Below, piece after piece: positions 1 to 12,780 of a DNA stretch of 64,000 bases. The translations under genes were made by a program, and so were the position numbers. Positions within the stretch are counted from its first letter, which is position 1. The number at the start of each line of letters is the position of its first letter. A model generated the notes under the pieces. That model saw only the letters and a list, made by a program, of their open reading frames with translations, was not told the DNA's origin and did not search any database. The stretch comes from Otis tarda (lineage: Eukaryota > Chordata > Aves > Otidiformes > Otididae). The DNA is taken from the NCBI GenBank assembly GCA_026413225.1, contig JAPMTP010000091.1:62001-126000 (forward strand). The letters are read 5' to 3'.

Positions 1-645
1 TCTATGACATGGTGACATCAATGGCCTTAGAGATAAATTGGTATTCCTATGTGGACAGCTTCCCGATTTCTTTCACTTCCAGGGTAGTTAAACCACTTTT
101 ATGAGAACTTTGAAGATCTGGGGGATATTCAAGCCACTCTGATGTTGTTGTTATGTATCTTGAATATGTGCCAAGTCTTGTCTAGGGCTGCAAACCCACT
201 TTTTGGGAATCTCCTCCCGACCTTCACCCTAAGGCAAGATGCTAATCCGTGGCATGGTATGAGGGAGAACAAACTGACCTGCAATGTAGGGACTCAAACT
301 CCAGCAACAGGCACTGCAGCTGCATCAGAGGGTGAACCCGTGCTAGTATCAGTTGGCCCTGTATACAAGAAGACTTGGAAGTGGAAGTCAGCTGGTTTAG
401 TGAGGGATGAAGAAGCCCCTTCTAGGAGGGAGCAGGAGGAAGAAGAGGAAGGTTTATTTGCTTCATGCCAAGGAAGAACTCGGCAGGCAGGCTCTTCCTC
501 AGAGGAAGAACTCCTAAAGGAGACAGTGAGCACCCGATTTCTACCCCTGAGCGAGCTGTGAGACATGCAAAAAGATTTTAGCCATCATCCTGGGGAGCAC
601 TTTATCAGCTGGCTGCTGCGGTGCTGGGATAATGGGCCCAATAGC
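1..645 (+). pseudogene. Mirror copy of the ERV gag fragment (left palindrome arm)
   Basis: This is the inverted copy of the minus-strand gag fragment. It has an open frame at 142-561 (139 codons) equal to the last 139 codons of the other arm's 249-codon frame. An extra T near 104 shifts the upstream part out of frame, so the ATG at 142 is only the first internal Met. The Gag-like frame resumes at 565 but changes at about 645, where the central fold-backs begin. No LTR is visible on this side because the window starts inside the arm. Confidence 0.7.
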
Positions 646-1664
646 CTCAGAGGGCTGAGGGCTTGTCTCCCTTTTCCAACTGCTTTCTCAATGCTTGCTT
701 CTCTAGAAATGGATCCCAGTTGCCTAGCTTCTCTGCCCTCTGATTCCAAGCTATTGGCCAATAGCTTGGAATCAGAGGGCAGAGAAGCTAGGCAACTGGG
801 ATCCATTTCTAGAGAAGCAAGCATTCTCAATGCTTGCTTCTCTAGAAATGGATCCCAGTTGCCTCAGCTTCTCTGCCCTCTGATTCCAAGCTATTGGTCA
901 ATAGCTTGGAATCAGAGGCTGAGGGCTTGGCAACTGGGATCCTTTTCCAACTGCTTTCTCAATGCTTGCTTCTCTAGAAATGGATCCCAGTTGCCTAGCT
1001 TCTCTGCCCTCTGATTCCAAGCTATTGGCCCCATTATCCCAGCACCGCAGCAGCCAGCTGATAAAGTGCTCCCCAGGATGATGGCTAAAATCTTTTTGCA
1101 TGTCTCACAGCTCGCTCAGGGGTAGAAATCGGGTGCTCACTGTCTCCTTTAGGAGTTCTTCCTCTGAGGAAGAGCCTGCCTGCCGAGTTCTTCCTTGGCA
1201 TGAAGCAAATAAACCTTCCTCTTCTTCCTCCTGCTCCCTCCTAGAAGGGGCTTCTTCATCCCTCACTAAACCAGCTGACTTCCACTTCCAAGTCTTCTTG
1301 TATACAGGGCCAACTGATACTAGCACGGGTTCACCCTCTGATGCAGCTGCAGTGCCTGTTGCTGGAGTTTGAGTCCCTACATTGCAGGTCAGTTTGTTCT
1401 CCCTCATACCATGCCACGGATTAGCATCTTGCCTTAGGGTGAAGGTCGGGAGGAGATTCCCAAAAAGTGGGTTTGCAGCCCTAGACAAGACTTGGCACAT
1501 ATTCAAGATACATAACAACAACATCAGAGTGGCTTGAATATCCCCCAGATCTTCAAAGTTCTCATAAAGTGGTTTAACTACCCTGGAAGTGAAAGAAATC
1601 GGGAAGCTGTCCACATAGGAATACCAATTTATCTCTAAGGCCATTGATGTCACCATGTCATAGA
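1..1664. repeat. Large inverted repeat (palindrome) of ERV gag sequence with nested fold-backs
   Basis: Bases 1-645 read as the reverse complement of about 1021-1664: position 1 pairs with 1664, and 565 with 1101. The arms are almost identical; the one difference I noticed is a T-run of four bases near 104 against three in the other arm. The centre is not a simple loop. A ~68-bp piece of the same gag sequence is folded back repeatedly, with symmetry points near 757/758, 827 and 897/898, so it alternates orientation several times. The left arm is still matching at base 1, so the palindrome probably continues outside the window. Near identity means either a very recent rearrangement or a fold-back read artefact. 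Confidence 0.9.
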
Positions 1665-1854
1665 TGGATATGGCATAGTATAAGAGAAGGATAACTCTCA
1701 TCATTTTCCCTGAGGTGATAAACACCACCATTGGGAACACATAGTACGTATAAGAGCGCAGACAATACAACAACATAACCAACCACTGCAACATCATGAC
1801 CAATAACTGACAACCACTACAATGAGTGTGTAGAAACAAATTTCTTTCAAGCAA
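898..1854 (-). pseudogene. 5' gag region of an avian ERV, broken by an in-frame stop and by the palindrome centre
   Basis: The frame opens at an ATG at 1854, about 40 bases downstream of the primer binding site, and runs 249 codons to TGA at 1107-1105. It continues in the same frame from 1104 to about 898. The N-terminal third is hydrophobic and rich in Leu, Met, Tyr and Val, suggesting membrane segments. The middle is Glu/Ser/Arg-rich and acidic with a run of glutamates. After the stop comes a Gag-like stretch with the WLLRCWDNG motif. I recognise this arrangement from gag regions of common avian ERVs, by recall and without a search. The single in-frame TGA is probably a nonsense mutation. 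Past about 900 the sequence is scrambled fold-backs, so the capsid and everything downstream are absent. Confidence 0.65.
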
Positions 1855-1894
1855 AAACCAAAAAGTCAGATCTGTTATTATCTCAACCCTTCGA

Positions 1895-1912
1895 GCCCCA
1901 CGTTGGGCGCCA
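1895..1912 (-). other. Retroviral primer binding site, lysine tRNA(1,2) type
   Basis: On the minus strand these 18 bases read TGGCGCCCAACGTGGGGC, the sequence complementary to the 3' end of tRNA-Lys(1,2) used as primer by several retroviruses. It lies 7 bases inside the end of the minus-strand LTR, as a primer binding site should, and fixes that LTR as the 5' LTR of this element. Confidence 0.88.
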
Positions 1913-1919
1913 AAATAAC

Positions 1920-2365
1920 TGTCCTAGTTCAGCCCCTACCCGGACCAGACTAGGCAGTCTCTCTCTCTCTCACTCCCCCCACCCTCCGAGAGAACAGGGG
2001 GACAACTGGTAAACAAAAGAAAACCAGGAAAAAAACCCTGTGGGTTGAGATTGAACAAAAAAGTAAATTTAACAGTAGTGACAGAAGAAAACAAAACAGT
2101 CATGGAACACAAATACAGTATAATGGCTTACAACAAACCTCCACACCTAGTTTCTTCCAAGCAGCAGGAGGCTCCCTTCAGCACCCTCCTCGCTTATAAA
2201 CTGAGCATGATGTCAGATGGGATGGAACAGCCCTTTGGCTAATTTGGGTAAATTAACCCCAGCTGTTAGCTAACTAGTTAACTATCCCAGCCATAGGGGC
2301 TACCAGCTTCAGTTCTCCACCCAGCTCAGGGGAATATTAACTCTATCCTAGCCAGAACCAGGACA
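1920..2365 (-). mobile_element. 5' LTR of the Lys-primed ERV (446 bp)
   Basis: On the minus strand it starts TGTCCTGGTTCTGGC at 2365 and ends with ACTAGGACA at 1920, giving TG...CA termini. It is clearly the same family as the plus-strand LTR at 17277-17725; the two align along their whole length with scattered differences. A TATA-like TTATAA lies near 2197-2203. Just beyond the U5 end is the primer binding site, and outside the U3 end satellite begins at about 2371. The target duplication cannot be checked because the other end of the element is outside the window. Confidence 0.88.
2192..2206 (-). promoter_or_regulatory. TATA-like box of the LTR at 1920-2365
   Basis: The minus strand reads GTTTATAAGCGAGG here, the same place as TATATAAGTGAGG in the sister LTR at 17442. 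Transcription would run left into gag. Activity is inferred only from position and sequence. Confidence 0.5.
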
Positions 2366-2370
2366 GTCCT

Positions 2371-2733
2371 CAAAAATCGGAGCTGTGGGCTTTCCTAGAC
2401 GAATAGGACTCCGATGTTCGCCACCATGTCCACCCGGCCACCCAGTGAGCAAAAATATTAAAAATTCCAAATGTAATTCGATTAGATCCCACACCAGAAG
2501 TGCCAGCTCTGAAAGCTCTTGCTGCTCGCCCACAGCTGTTGCCAAAGCACCTACAGGCTCACAAATGCTGGGGCTGCGGGATTTCCTACACCACCAGGAC
2601 TCTGACATTTAACATTAGCAAAGCTGGCCGCCCAAAGAGCAAGAATCTTAAAAATCACAAACGTCAGCCGACAGACCCTACACCAAAACCGCCAGCCACT
2701 CAAGCTCTTGCTGCTCCTCAGCGGCCATTCGCA
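2371..2733 (+). repeat. Diverged edge monomers of the 191-bp satellite
   Basis: About two monomers (breaks near 2557 and 2733) retain the overall plan (GGGCTTTCCTAGACGAATAGG, CCACACCAGAAGTGCCAGCTC) but are far more diverged than the block that follows. They resemble the other edge at 15705-15955, for instance CCTACACCACCAGGA near both ends. This fits the view that array edges keep old, unhomogenised copies. Confidence 0.8.
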
Positions 2734-5700
2734 GCGCATCTACAGGACCACAGACATTGGGGCTCCGAGGATTCCCTGACGAACAGGGCTTCGACGTTTA
2801 CCACCAGCTGCACGTGGGCGCCCACTGAAAAGAAACCCCGAAAAATTATGAACGTCACACGACTGCTCCCACACCAAAAGTGCCAGCCACTCAAGGTCTT
2901 GCTGCTCCTCAGCGGCCATTGGCAGCGCACCTACAGCAGCACAGACACTGGGGCTTCGGGCTTTCCCTGACGAACAGGGATTCCACTTTTACCACCAGCT
3001 GCACGTGGGCGCTCCCTGAAAAAAAAACCCGAAAAATTACAAAAGTCGGACGATTGCTCCCACACCAAAAGTGCCAGACACTCAAGCTCTTGCTGCTCCT
3101 CAGCGGCCACTGGCAGCGCACCTACAGCAGCACAGACATTGGGGCTCCGGGCTTTCCCTGACGAACAGGGCTTCGACGTTTACAACCAGCTGCACGAGTG
3201 CGCCCAAGAAAAAAAAACCCCGAAAAATCACGAGCGTCAGACGATTGCTCCCACACCAAAAGTGCCAGCCACTCAAGCTCTTGCTGCTCCTCAGCGGCCA
3301 TTGGCAGTCCCGCTACAGCACCACAGACTTCATGACTCCGTGCTATCCCTCAGGAACAGGGCTTCGACGTTTAACACAGGCTGCACCAGGGCGCCCCCTG
3401 AAAAAAAACCCCGAAAAAACACGAACGTCGGACGATTGCTCCCACACCAAAAGTGCCAGCCACTCAAGCTCTTGCTGCTCCTCAGCGGCCATTGGCAGCG
3501 CACCTACAGCAGCACAGACATTGGGGCTCCAGGCTTTCCCTGACGAACAGGGCTTCCACGTTTACCACCAGCTGCACCGGGGCGCCCCCTGAAAAAAAAC
3601 CCCGAAAAATCATGAACGTTGGACGATTGCTCCCACACCAAAAGTGCCAGCCACTCAAGCTCTTGCTGCTCCTCAGCGGTCATTGGCTGTGCACCTACAG
3701 CAGCACAGACATTGGGGCTCCGGGCTTTCCCTGACGAACAGGGCTTCGACGTTTACCACCAGCTACACCAGGGCGCTCACTGAAAAAAAACCCCAAAAAA
3801 TCACGAACGTCGGACGATTGCTCCCACACCAGAAGTGCCAGCCACTCAAGATCTTTCTGCTCCTCAGCGGCCATTGGCAGTGCACCTACAGCAGCACAGA
3901 CACTGGGGCTCCGGGCTTTCCCTGACGAACAGGGCTGCGACGTTTACCACCAGCTGCACCAGGGCGCTCACTGAAAAAAAACCCCGAAAAATCACGAACG
4001 TCGGACCATTGCTCCCACACCAAAAGTGCCAGCCACTCAAGCTCTTGCTGCTCCTCAGCGGCCATTGGCAGCGCACCTACAGCACCACAGACATTGGGCC
4101 TCCGGGCTTTCCCTGATGAACAGGGCTTCGACGTTTACCACCAGCTGCACCAGGGCGCTCAGTGTAAAAAAACCCCAAAAAATCACGAACGTCGGACCAT
4201 TGCTCCCACACCAAAAGGGCCAGCCACTCAAGCTCTTTTTGCTCATCAGCGGTCATTGGCAGTGCACCTACAGCAGCACAGACATTGGGGCTCCGGGCTT
4301 TCCCTGACGAACAGGGCTTCGACGTATACCACCAGCTGTACGTTGGCGCTCCCTGAAAAAAAACCCCGAAAAATCACGAACGTCGGATGAATGCTCCCAC
4401 ACCAAAAGTGCCAGCCACTCAAGCTCTTGCTGCTCCTCAGCGGCCATTGGCAGCGCACCTACCGCACCACAGACATTGGGGCTCCGGGCTTTCCCTGACG
4501 AACAGGGCTTCGGCGTTTACCACCAGCTGCACGTGGGCGCCCACTGAATAAAACCCCGAAAAATCACGAACGTTGGTCGATTGCTCCCACACCAAAAGGG
4601 CCAGCCACTCAAGCTCTTTTTGCTCCTCAGCGGCCATTGGCAGCGCACCTACAGCAGCACAGACATTGGGGCTCCGGGCTTTCCCTGACGAACAGGGCTT
4701 CGACGTTTACCACCAGCTGTACATGGGAGCTCACTAAAAAAAAAACCCCAAAAAATCACGAAGGTCAGACCATTGCTCCCACACCAGAAGTGCCAGCCAC
4801 TCAAGCTCTTTTTGCTCATCAGCGGCCATTGGCAGCGCACCTACAGCAGCACAGACATTGAAGCTCCGGGCTTTCCCTGACGAACAGGGCTTCTATATTT
4901 ACCACCAGGTGCACGTGGGCGCCCACTGAAAAAAAACCACAAAAAATCACGAACGTCGGACGATTGCTCCCACACCAAAAGTGCCAGCCACTCAAGCTCT
5001 TGCTGCTCCTCAGCGGCCATTGGCAGCGCACCTACAGCACCACAGACATTGGGGCTCCGGGCTTTCCCTGATGAACAGGGCTTCGTCGTTTACCACCAGC
5101 TGCACTTGGGAGCTCCCTGAAAAAAAAATTGGAAAAATCACGAACGTCGGACCATTGCTCCCACAACAGAAGTGCCAGCCACTCAAGCTCTTGCTGCTCC
5201 TCAGCGGCCATTGGCAGCGCACCTACAGCAGCACAGACATTGGGGCTCCGGGCTTTCCCTGACGAACAGGGCTTCGACGTATACCACCAGCTGCACCCGG
5301 GCGCCCCCTGAAAAAAAACCCCGAAAAATCACGAACGTTGGACGATTGCTCCCACACCAGAAGTGCCAGCCACTCAAGCTCTTGCTGCTCCTCAGCGGCC
5401 ATTAGCAGCGCATGTACAGCAGCACAGACATTGGGGCTCCGGGCTTTCCCTGACGAAAAGGGCTTCAACGTATACCACTAGCTGCAGCTGGGCGCCCCCT
5501 GAAAAAAAAACTCGAAAAATCACGAACGTTGGACCATTGCTCCCACACCAAAAGTGCCAGCCACTCAAGCTCTTGCTGCCCCTCAGCGGCCATTGGCAGC
5601 GCACCTACAGCAGCACAGACACTGGGGCTCCGGGCTTTCCCTGACGAACAGGGCTTCGACGTTTACCACCAGCTGCACCAGGGCGCTCACTGAAAAAAAA

Positions 5701-8700
5701 CCCCGAAAAATCACGAACGTCGGACCATTGCTCCCACACCAAAAGTGCCAGCCACTCAAGCTCTTGCTGCTCCTCAGCGGCCATTGGCAGCGCACCTACA
5801 GCAGCACAGACATTGGGGCTCCGGGCTTTCCCTGACGAACAGGGCTTCGACGTATACCACCAGCTGTACGTGGGCGCTCCCTGAAAAAAAACCCCGAAAA
5901 ATCACGAACGTCGGATGATTGCTCCCACACCAAAAGTGCCAGCCACTCAAGCTCTTGCTGCTCCTCAGCGGCCATTGGCAGCGCACCTACCGCACCACAG
6001 ACATTGGGGCTCCGGGCTTTCCCTGACGAACAGGGCTTCCACGTTTACCACCAGCTGCACCGGGGCGCCCCCTGAAAAAAAACCCCGAAAAATCATGAAC
6101 GTTGGACGATTGCTCCCACACCAGAAGTGCCAGCCACTCAAGCTCTTGCTGCTCCTCAGCGGCCATTGGCAGCGCACCTACAGCAGCACAGACATTGGGG
6201 CTCCGGGCTTTCCCTGACGAACAGGGCTTCGACGTTTACCACCAGCTGCACCTGTGCGCCCCCTGAAAAAAAACTCAAAAAATCAAGAACGTTGGACCAT
6301 TGCTCCCACACCAAAAAGGCCAGCCACTCAAGCTCTTGTTGCTCCTCAGCGGCCATTGGCAGCGCACCTACAGCAGCACAGACATTGGGGCTCCGGGCTT
6401 TCCCTGAGGAGCAGGGATTCATCGTTTGCCACCCGGTACACGTGGGCGCCCACAGAAAAAAGAAACCCCGAAAAATCACGAACGTTGGACCATTGCTCCC
6501 ACACCAAAAGTGCCAGCCACTCAAGCTCTTGCTGCTCCTCAGTGGCCATTTGCAGTGCACCTACAGCAGCACAGACATTGGGGCTCCGGGCTTTCCCTGA
6601 CGAACAGGGCTTCGACGTTTACCACCAGGTGAACCTGGGCGCCCACTGAAATAAACACCGAAAAATCACGAAAGTTGGACGATTGCTCCCACAACAAAAG
6701 TGCCAGCCACTCAAGCTCTTGCTGCCCCTCAGCGGCCATTGGCAGCGCACCTACAGCAGCACAGACATTGGGGCTCCGGGCTTTCCATGACGAACAGGGC
6801 TTCGACGTATACCACCAGCTACACCAGGGCGCTCACTGAAAAAAAACCCCGAAAAATCACGAACGTCGGACCATTGCTCCCACACCAAAAGTGCCAGACA
6901 CTCAAGCTCTTTTTGCTCATCAGCGGCCATTGGCAGCGCACCTACAGCAGCACAGACATTGAAGCTCCGGGCTTTCCCTGACGAACAGGGCTTCTATGTT
7001 TACCACCAGGTGCACGTGGGAGCCCACTGAAAAAAAACCGCAAAAAATCACGAACGTCGGACGATTGCTCCCACACCAAAAGTGCCAGCCACTCAAGCTC
7101 TTGCTGCTCCTCAGCGGCCATTGGCAGCGCACCTACAGCACCACAGACATTGGGGCTCTGGCCTTTCCCTGATGAACAGGGCTTCGTCGTTTACCACCAG
7201 CTGCACTTGGGAGCTCCCTGAATAAAAAATTGGAAAAATCACGAACGTCGGACCATTGCTCCCACAACAGAAGTGCCAGCCACTCAAGCTCTTGCTGCTC
7301 CTCAGCGGCCATTGGCAGCGCACCTACAGCAGCACAGACATTGGGGCTCCGGGCTTTCCCTGACGAACAGGGCTTCGACGTTTACCACCAGCTGCACCCG
7401 GGCGCCCCCTGAAAAAAAACCCCGAAAAATCACGAACGTTTGACGATTGCTCCCACACCAGAAGTGCCAGCCACTCAGGCTCTTGCTGCTCCTCAGCAGC
7501 CATTGGCAGCGCACCTACAGCAGCACAGAAATTGGGGCTCCGGGCTTTCCCTGACGAACAGGGCTTCGACGTATACCACCAGCTGCACCTGGGCGTCCCC
7601 TGAAAAAAAAACTCGAAAAATCACGAACGTTGGACCATTGCTCCCACACCAAAAGTGCCAGCCACTCAAGCTCTTGCTGCTCCTCAGCGGCCATTGGCAG
7701 TGCACCTACAGCAGCACAGACCCTGGGGCTCCGGGCTTTCCCTGATGAACAGGGCTTCGACGTTTACCACCAGCTGCACCAGGGCGCTCACTGAAAAAAA
7801 ACCACAAAAAATCACGAACGTCGGACCATTGCTCCCACACCAAAAGTGCCAGCCACTCAAGCTCTTCCTGCTCCTCAGCGGCCATTGGCAGCGCACCTGC
7901 AGCAGCACAGACATTGGGCCTCCGGGCTTTCCCTGATGAACAGGGCTTCGACGTTTACCACCAGCTGCACCAGGGCGCTCACTGAAAATAAACCCCAAAA
8001 AATCACGAACGTCGGACGATTGCTCCCACAACAGAAGTGCCAGCCACTCAAGCTCTTGCTGCTCCTCAGTGGCCATTGGCAGCGCACCTACAGCAGCACA
8101 GACATTGGGGCTCCGGGCTTTCCCTGACGAACAGGGCTTCGACGTTTACCACCAGCTGCACGTGGGCGCCCACTGAAAAAAACCCCGAAAAATCACGAAC
8201 GTTGGTCGATTGCTCCCACACCAAAAGGGCCAGCCACTCAAGCTCTTTTTGCTCCTCAGCGGCCATTGGCAGCGCACCTACAGCAGCACAGACATTGGGG
8301 CTCCGGGCTTTCCCTGACGAACAGGGCTTCGACGTTTACCACCAGTTGTACATGGGAGCTCACTAAAAAAAAACCCCAAAAAATCACGAAGGTCAGACCA
8401 TTGCTCCCACACCAGAAGTGCCAGCCACTCAAGCTCTTTTTGCTCATCAGCGGCCATTGGCAGCGCACCTACAGCAGCACAGACATTGAAGCTCCGGGCT
8501 TTCCCTGACGAACAGGGCTTCTATGTTTACCACCAGGTGCACGTGGGCGCCCACTGAAAAAAAAACACAAAAAATCACGAACATCGGACGATTGCTCCCA
8601 CACCAAAAGTGCCAGCCACTCAAGCTCTTGCTGCTCCTCAGCGGCCATTGGCAGCGCACCTACAGCACCACAGACATTGGGGCTCTGGCCTTTCCCTGAT

Positions 8701-10365
8701 GAACAGGGCTTCGTCGTTTACCACCAGCTGCACTTGGGAGCTCCCTGAAAAAAAAATTGGAAAAATCACGAACGTCGGACCATTGCTCCCACAACAGAAG
8801 TGCCAGCCACTCAAGCTCTTGCTGCTCCTCAGCGGCCATTGGCAGCGCACCTACAGCAGCACAGACATTGGGGCTCCGGGCTTTCCCTGACGAACAGGGC
8901 TTCGACGTATACCACCAGCTGCGCCCGGGCGCCCCCTGAAAAAAAACCCCGAAAAATCACGAACGTTGGTCGATTGCTCCCATACCAAAAGGGCCAGCCA
9001 CTCAAGCTCTTTTTGCTCCTCAGCGGCCATTGGCAGCGCACCTACAGCAGCACAGACATTGGGGCTCCGGGCTTTCCCTGACGAACAGGGCTTCGACGTT
9101 TACCACCAGCTGTACATGGGAGCTCACTAAAAAAAAACCCCAAAAAATCACGAACGTCAGACCATTGCTCCCACACCAGAAGTGCCAGCCACTCAAGCTC
9201 TTGCTGCTCCTCAGCGGCCATTGGCAGCGCACCTACAGCAGCACAGACATTGGGGCTCCGGGCTTTCCCTGAAGAACAGGGCTTCGACGTTTACCACCAG
9301 ATGCACATGGGCGCTCACTGAAAACAAACCCCAAAAAATCACGAACGTCGGACGATTGTTCCCACACCAGAAGTGCCAGCCACTCAAGCTCTTTTTGCTC
9401 CTCAGCGGCCATTGGCAGCGTACCTACAGCAGCACAGATATTGGGGCTCCGGGCTTTCCCTGACGAACAGGGCTTCGACGTATACCACCAGCTGCACCAG
9501 GGCGCTCACTGAAAAAAAACCCCAAAAAATCACGAACGTAAGACCATTGCTCCCACACCAAAAGGGCCAGACACTCAAGATCTTGCTGCTGCTCAGCGGC
9601 CATTGGCAGCGCACCTACAGCAGCACAGACATTGGGGCTCCGGGCTTTCCCTGACGAACAGGGCTTCGACGTTTACCACCAGCTACATGTGGGCGCCCAC
9701 TGAAAAAAAAACTGGAAAAACCACAAACGTCGGACCATTGCTCCCACACAAAAGTGCCAGCCACTCAAGCTCTTGCTGCCCCTCAGCGGCCATTGGCAGT
9801 GCACCTACAGCAGCACAGACATTGGGGCTCCGGGCTTTCCCTGACGAACAGGGCTTCCACGTTTACCACCAGGTGCACCGGGGCGCCCCCTGAAAAAAAA
9901 ACTGGAAAAATCACGAACGTCGGACCATTGCTCCCACACCAAAAGTGCCAGCCACTCAAGCTCTTTTTGCTCCTCAGCGGTCATTGGCAGTGCACCTACA
10001 GCAGCACAGACATTGGGGCTCCGGGCTTTCCCTGACGAACAGGGCTTCCACGTTTACCACCAGCGGCACGTGGGCGCCCACTGAAAAAAACCCCCAAAAA
10101 GTCACAAACATCAGACGATTGCTCCCAGACCAAAAGTGCCAGCCACTCAAGCTCTTGCTGCTCCTCAGCGGCCATTGGCAGTGCACCTACAGCAGCACAG
10201 ACATTGGGGCTCCGGGCTTTCCCTGACGAACAGGGCTTCGACGTATACCACCAGCTACACCAGGGCGCTCAATGAAAAAAAACCCCGAAAAATCACGAAC
10301 GTCGGACGATTGCTCCCACACCAAAAGTGCCAGCCACTCAAGCTCTTCCTGCTCCTCAGCGGCCA
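2734..10365 (+). repeat. Homogeneous core block of the 191-bp satellite (~40 monomers)
   Basis: Forty or so head-to-tail monomers share CCCTGACGAACAGGGCTTC and TTTACCACCAGCTGCAC. Neighbours differ by few substitutions and by A-tract length. Rare variants recur at multiples of the monomer length (see the multi-monomer duplication entry). One monomer near 6411 carries the GAGGAGCAGGG variant typical of the next block, showing exchange or shared ancestry between subfamilies. Confidence 0.92.
4860..8800 (+). repeat. Multi-monomer duplications inside the 191-bp core
   Basis: Two rare variants travel together. Monomers reading ACATTGAAGCTCCGGGC (instead of GGGG) occur near 4857, 6958 and 8485. Monomers with an ATTGGAAAAATCACG spacer occur near 5127, 7228 and 8755. 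Both sets are spaced 2,101 bp (11 monomers) and then about 1,527 bp (8 monomers). The two markers are always about 270 bp apart, so the same block of several monomers was copied at least twice. Confidence 0.85.
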
Positions 10366-12780
10366 TTGGCAGCGCATCTACAGCACCACAGACACTGGGG
10401 CTCTGGGCTTTCCCTGAGGAGCAGGGCTTTGACGTTTGCCACCACATGCACCCGGGCGCCCCCCGAAAAAAACCCCGAAAAATCACGAACGTCGGACGAT
10501 TGCTCCCACACAAAAAGTGACAGCCACTCAAGCTCTTGCTGCTCCTCAGCGGCCATTGGCAGCGCATGTACAGCAGCACAGACATTGGGGCTCCGGGTTT
10601 TCCATGAGGAGCAGGGCTTCGACGTTTTCCACCAGCTGCACTTGGGTGCCCCCGGAAAAAAACCCCGAAAAATCTCAAATGTCGGACGAATGCTCCCACC
10701 CCAAAAGTGCCAGCCACTCAAGCTCTTGCTGCTCCTCAGTGGCCATTGGCAGCGCATCTACAGCACCACAGACATTGGGGCTCCGGGCTTTCCCTGAGGA
10801 GCAGGGCTTCGGCGTTTGCCACCAGCTGCACCTGGGTGCCCCCCGAATAAAAACCCGAAAAATCACGAATGTCGGACGATTGCTCCCACCCCAAAAGTGC
10901 CAGCCACTCAAGCTCCTGCTGTTCCTCAGCGGCCATTCGCAGCGCATCTACAGCACCACAGACAGTGGGGCTCCGGGCTTTCCCTGAGGAGCAGGGCTTC
11001 GACTTTTGCCACCAGGTGCACCTGGGCGCTCCCTGAAAAAAAAAACCCGAAAGCTCACGAACGTCGGACGATTGCTCCCACAACAAAAGTAACAGACACT
11101 CAAGCTCTTGTTGCTCCTCAGCGGCCACTGGTAGCGCATCTACAGCAGCACAGGCCTTGGGGCTCCGGGCTTTCCCTGAGGAGCAGGGCTTCGATGTTTG
11201 CCACCAGCCGCACCTGCGTGCCCCCCGAAAAGAAAGCCCGAAAAATCACGAACGTCTGACGATTGCTCCCACCCCAAAAGTGCCAGCCACTCAAGCTCTT
11301 GCTGCGACTCAGTGGCCATTGGCAGCGCATCTACAGCACAACAGACACTGGGGCTCCGGGCTTTCCCTGAGGAGCAGGGCTTCGGCGTTTGCCAACAGCT
11401 GCACCTGGGTGCCCTCCGAAAAAAAGACCCCAAAAAATCAAGAACGTCGGACAATTTTTCCCACACCAAAAGTGCCAGCCACTGAATCTCTTGCTGCTCC
11501 TCAGCGGCCATTGGTAGCGCATCTACAGTAGCACAGGCCTTGGGGCTCCGGGCTTTCCCTGAGGAGCAGGGCTTCGACGTTTGCCACCAGCTGCACCTGG
11601 GCGCCCCCCGGGAAAAAACCCCGAAAAATCACAAACGTCGGACGATTGCTCCCACACCAAAAGTGCCAGCCACTCAAGCTCTTGCTGCTCCTCAGCGGCC
11701 ATTGGCAGCACATCTACAGCAGCAAAGACAGTGGGGCTCCAGTCTTTCCCTGAGGAGCAGGGCTTCGACGTTTGCCACCAGCTGCACCTTGGCCCCCCCC
11801 GAAAAAAAAACCCCGAAAAATCAAGAACGACGGACGATTGCTTCCACACCAAAAGCGCCAGCCACTCAAGCTCTTGCTGCTCTTCAGGGGCCATTGGCAG
11901 CGCATCTACAGCACCAGAGACATTGGGGCTCCGGGCTTTCCCTGAGGAACAGGGCTTCGACGTTTGCCACCAGCTGCACCTGGGCGCCTCCCGAAAAAAA
12001 ACCCGGACAAAACACGAACGTCGGACGATTGCTCCAACCCCAAAAGTGGAAGCCACTCAGCGTCTTGCTGCTCTTCAGGGGCCATTGGCAGCGCATCTAC
12101 AGTACCACAGACATTGGGGCTCCGGGCTTCCCCTGAGGAGCAGGGCTTCGACGTTTGCTACCAGCTGCCCCTGGTCATCCCCTGCAGAGAAACCCCAAAA
12201 AATCACAAGCATAGGACGATGTTTCCCACCCCAAAATTGCCAGTAACTCAAGCTCTTGCTGCTCCTTATTGGCCATTGGCACCGCATGTACAGCAGCACA
12301 GACATTGGGGCTCCGGGCTTTCCCTGAGGAGCAGGGCTTCGACGTTTGCCACCAGCTGCACCTGGGCGCCCCCCGAAAAAGAAACCCCGAAAACTCGCGA
12401 ATGTCGGACGATTGCTCCCACACCAAAAGTGCCAGCCACTCAAGCCCTTGTTGCTCCTCAGCGGCCATTGGAAGCGCATCTACAGCACCAAAGACATTGG
12501 GGCTCCGGGCTTTCCCTGAGGAGCAGGGCTTCGACGTTTACCATCAACTGCACAGAAGTGCCCATTGAAAAAAAACCCCGAAAAATCACGAACGTTGGAC
12601 GATTGCTCCCACACCAAAAGTGCCAGCCACTCAAGCTCTTGCTGCTCCTCAGCGGCCATTCGCAGCGCATCTACAGCACCACAGACATTGGGGCTCCGGG
12701 CTTTCCCTGAGGAGCAGGGCTTCGACGTTTGCCACCAGCTGCACGTGTGTGCCCCCTGAAATAAACCCCGAAAAATCAAG
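10366..12780 (+). repeat. Second subfamily of the 191-bp satellite (~13 monomers)
   Basis: These monomers carry CCTGAGGAGCAGGGCTTC and TTTGCCACCAGCTGCACC in place of GACGAACAGGG and TTTACCACC, and GCGCATCTACAGCACC in place of GCGCACCTACAGCAGC. Period and orientation are unchanged. The switch near 10366 is sharp, as expected for separate local amplifications. Confidence 0.88.
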
